NCBI GenBank assembly: GCA_947453725.1
Contig: CANGHH010000006.1
Coordinates: 186,001-250,000 of the forward strand
DNA from: Betaproteobacteria bacterium
GTDB lineage: Bacteria; Pseudomonadota; Gammaproteobacteria; Burkholderiales; Burkholderiaceae_C
Direction of reading: 5' to 3'
Length of the DNA stretch: 64,000 nucleotides
Part shown: positions 62,468 through 64,000 of the stretch, piece by piece
How the letters are laid out: the number at the start of each line of letters is the position of its first letter
How positions within the stretch are numbered: position 1 is the stretch's first letter
The notes under the pieces: generated by a model
What the model saw: the letters and a program-made list of their open reading frames with translations, nothing else
The model's database searches: none
Told to the model about the DNA's origin: nothing
Made by a program: the position numbers and the translations under genes

Positions 62468-64000
62468 TCAACTCAAAATCTGAACGAGATCTTCATTCCT
62501 GTTCTTGATGGCGACTTCCTTGGCCGTCAGCCCCTCATCGTCTTTGAGGGTACGGTCAGCGCCAAACTTCAATAGCAAACTGACTGCCGCCGCGTGACCT
62601 TCAGTGGCAGCCTGCATCAGCGGCGTGATACCGATGTTGGTCTTGGCATCGATGTCCTGGGGTCGTCTTTCGAGAAGCGCCTGAAGAGCGCCCAGATAGT
62701 TGCTGGCCGCAGCGAGGTGGATGGGCATAGCACCTGACTCATGCCTCAAGGATGAATCAGCCCCCGCGTTGAGCAGCGCTTGTGCACATCGGTCATCGGC
62801 CGTCTGACCAGCATCCGGGGCCAAGAGAGACATGAAGAGAGCCGTCTGCCCTTCACCGATAGTCCGATCAATGGACGCGCCAGCGCGAATCAAGGCATTC
62901 ACGAGATGGAGTCTCTTGCCCATCGCAGCAAAAACCAGATAGGGGAACTCACCAACCTTCGGGTCGGCGCCCGCCACAAGCAATGCATCAAGGATCTGCC
63001 CGAGGTCCCGCTCCCTTCGTCTGGTTACTTTGTCCTGCATCAGTCCCTGTATGGCCATTGCTAGAGCAGTACGCCCCTCGTCGTTCTCGTAGTTGACATC
63101 TGCTCCTGCAGCAATTTGCCTTGAGACTGCCATTGCATCGCCATTCAGACAGGCCATCAAAAGCGCGTCGCCATCCACTTCAACATCAGACTCGTTATCT
63201 CCCTCTTCACCACCGCTGTCTGCAGCCTTTGCCCTGAGCCCGTTGAGCATGGCCTGCATTTGAGTCAAGCCTTCCAGTTCCTCTGGCACATCGATGGGAG
63301 AGCCCGCATCCTTCAGTGTCTCGACCATCCTGACCCGATTGGAAGCAGCCGCGATCATGTACGCGGTCTTGCCTTCGCCATTGCGATGCGATAAATCGGC
63401 TCCGCGTTTGGCGAGGACTTTGGCGAGTCCGGGATGAACGGCTGCTGCCGTGAGCGCCGTATCTCCGTCGTCATCCGTAATGTCAATCGACGTCCCAGAG
63501 TCGAGCAGATCAAGGATGGTTCCGAGAGCCCCCTGACTTCCCGCATGAACAATGGACTGTGGGCCGATCAGCTTATCGCCAGGAAGCTTTTCAACGCCAG
63601 CTGCCCGAAGAGCTTGGACAACTTCATCCAGATCGCGTGCCACCGCATATGAAAGCGGCGATTCACCGTGACGATTGCGTCTACTGGAATCAGCGCCTGC
63701 AGCAAGCAGCTCCTTAGTCGCCTTAACGTCTGACACCATGGCAGCCCGCATCAAGGCAGTGGTGCCGTCATCAGCCTGCTTGTCGACAGCCGGCACGACT
63801 TGATTCATGTGCTCGATCAGCAAATCAATGAGCTCATCATGTCCGTAAATCACCGCCAAGTCGTACGCGAGCACGTTGGCACTATTTCGATCCATGACGT
63901 TGGCGCCAGCTTTCAACAGCAAGCTAGCAAGTCCCACCCCCCCGCTGCGGGTGGCGAGCGAGAGCACTGATAGACCCGCTGGGCTCTTGTAGTTGACATC
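62468..64000 (-). CDS. ankyrin-repeat protein, partial (N-terminus beyond the right edge)
   Basis: About 14 ankyrin repeats are visible, with the usual 'G.TALM.A...G....V..LL..GAD' pattern, for example 'DDGTTALMRAAMVSDVKAT', 'TNIGITPLMQAATEGHAAAV' and 'LLLKFGADRTLKDDEGLTAK'. The frame is open to the window end, where 'DVNYKSPAGLSVLS' continues upstream of the GTG at 63967, so the true start is outside. An acidic linker lies in the middle. It is likely cytoplasmic and binds a partner protein. Whether a catalytic domain precedes the repeats cannot be seen. Confidence 0.85.
   Translation of the reverse strand, partial: DVNYKSPAGLSVLSLATRSGGVGLASLLLKAGANVMDRNSANVLAYDLAVIYGHDELIDLLIEHMNQVVPAVDKQADDGTTALMRAAMVSDVKATKELLAAGADSSRRNRHGESPLSYAVARDLDEVVQALRAAGVEKLPGDKLIGPQSIVHAGSQGALGTILDLLDSGTSIDITDDDGDTALTAAAVHPGLAKVLAKRGADLSHRNGEGKTAYMIAAASNRVRMVETLKDAGSPIDVPEELEGLTQMQAMLNGLRAKAADSGGEEGDNESDVEVDGDALLMACLNGDAMAVSRQIAAGADVNYENDEGRTALAMAIQGLMQDKVTRRRERDLGQILDALLVAGADPKVGEFPYLVFAAMGKRLHLVNALIRAGASIDRTIGEGQTALFMSLLAPDAGQTADDRCAQALLNAGADSSLRHESGAMPIHLAAASNYLGALQALLERRPQDIDAKTNIGITPLMQAATEGHAAAVSLLLKFGADRTLKDDEGLTAKEVAIKNRNEDLVQILS

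Noticed and set aside
1-64000. CRISPR array, tRNA, rRNA or a complete insertion sequence
   Set aside because: I looked for regularly spaced repeats, tRNA-like cloverleaf arms and intact transposase genes with terminal repeats, and saw none. Only transposase scraps are present.

Overview
The window is a high-GC proteobacterial accessory region. The codon use and the families present point to a beta- or gammaproteobacterium such as a Burkholderiales member, but no rRNA, tRNA or core housekeeping gene is present to fix the taxon. The backbone looks like an integrative and conjugative element (ICE). It carries a TraI-type relaxase, a TraD coupling protein, a DUF4400 membrane protein, a FlhD/FlhC-like activator pair (compare SetCD of SXT), DUF932, a Toprim primase, a GHKL ATPase, a DUF1845/PFL_4669 protein, an AlpA regulator, a recombinase-like protein and DUF1173. 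No active integrase, att site or type IV secretion operon was found here.

Layout. (1) 0.2-5.5 kb, minus strand: a PLD-like protein, a VIT-vWA protein and a MerR regulator, then an HNH-like unknown. (2) 5.7-16.8 kb, plus strand: a WYL regulator followed by a tight three-gene set. The first gene fuses a DUF4338 (DruA) domain to a DptF/DndF-like ATPase, the second is unrecognised, and the third is a very large HerA-type ATPase with a candidate PD-(D/E)xK site. (3) 16.9-23.1 kb, plus: a small protein, an AddB-like nuclease broken by a 4-bp duplication, and an AddA-like helicase-nuclease. (4) 23.2-27.5 kb, minus: the traI-traD-DUF4400 transfer block. (5) 28-31.9 kb: a convergent DUF5131/TcmP pair, an IS630 scrap, and a DUF3644 gene with an unknown partner. 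(6) 32-43 kb: ICE maintenance and regulation genes, divergent around an untranslated region at 38.4-38.97 kb. (7) 43.4-53.3 kb, minus: Druantia type III (druH-druE). (8) 53.4-64 kb: an IS5 scrap, a low-GC WGR plus DUF4246-like oxygenase gene, a YhaO/YhaN-like SbcDC-type pair, a YwqG-like protein, a HEPN-like protein and an ankyrin-repeat protein that runs off the right edge.

The most interesting locus is 5.7-23.1 kb. It resembles the restriction half (DndFGH/DptFGH) of phosphorothioate systems, but no dndABCDE/ssp modification genes are visible. Its first subunit is fused to a DruA domain and it is followed by an AddAB-like helicase-nuclease pair. I infer a composite anti-mobile-element system under WYL control. 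This rests on motif reading and gene order, not on a database search.
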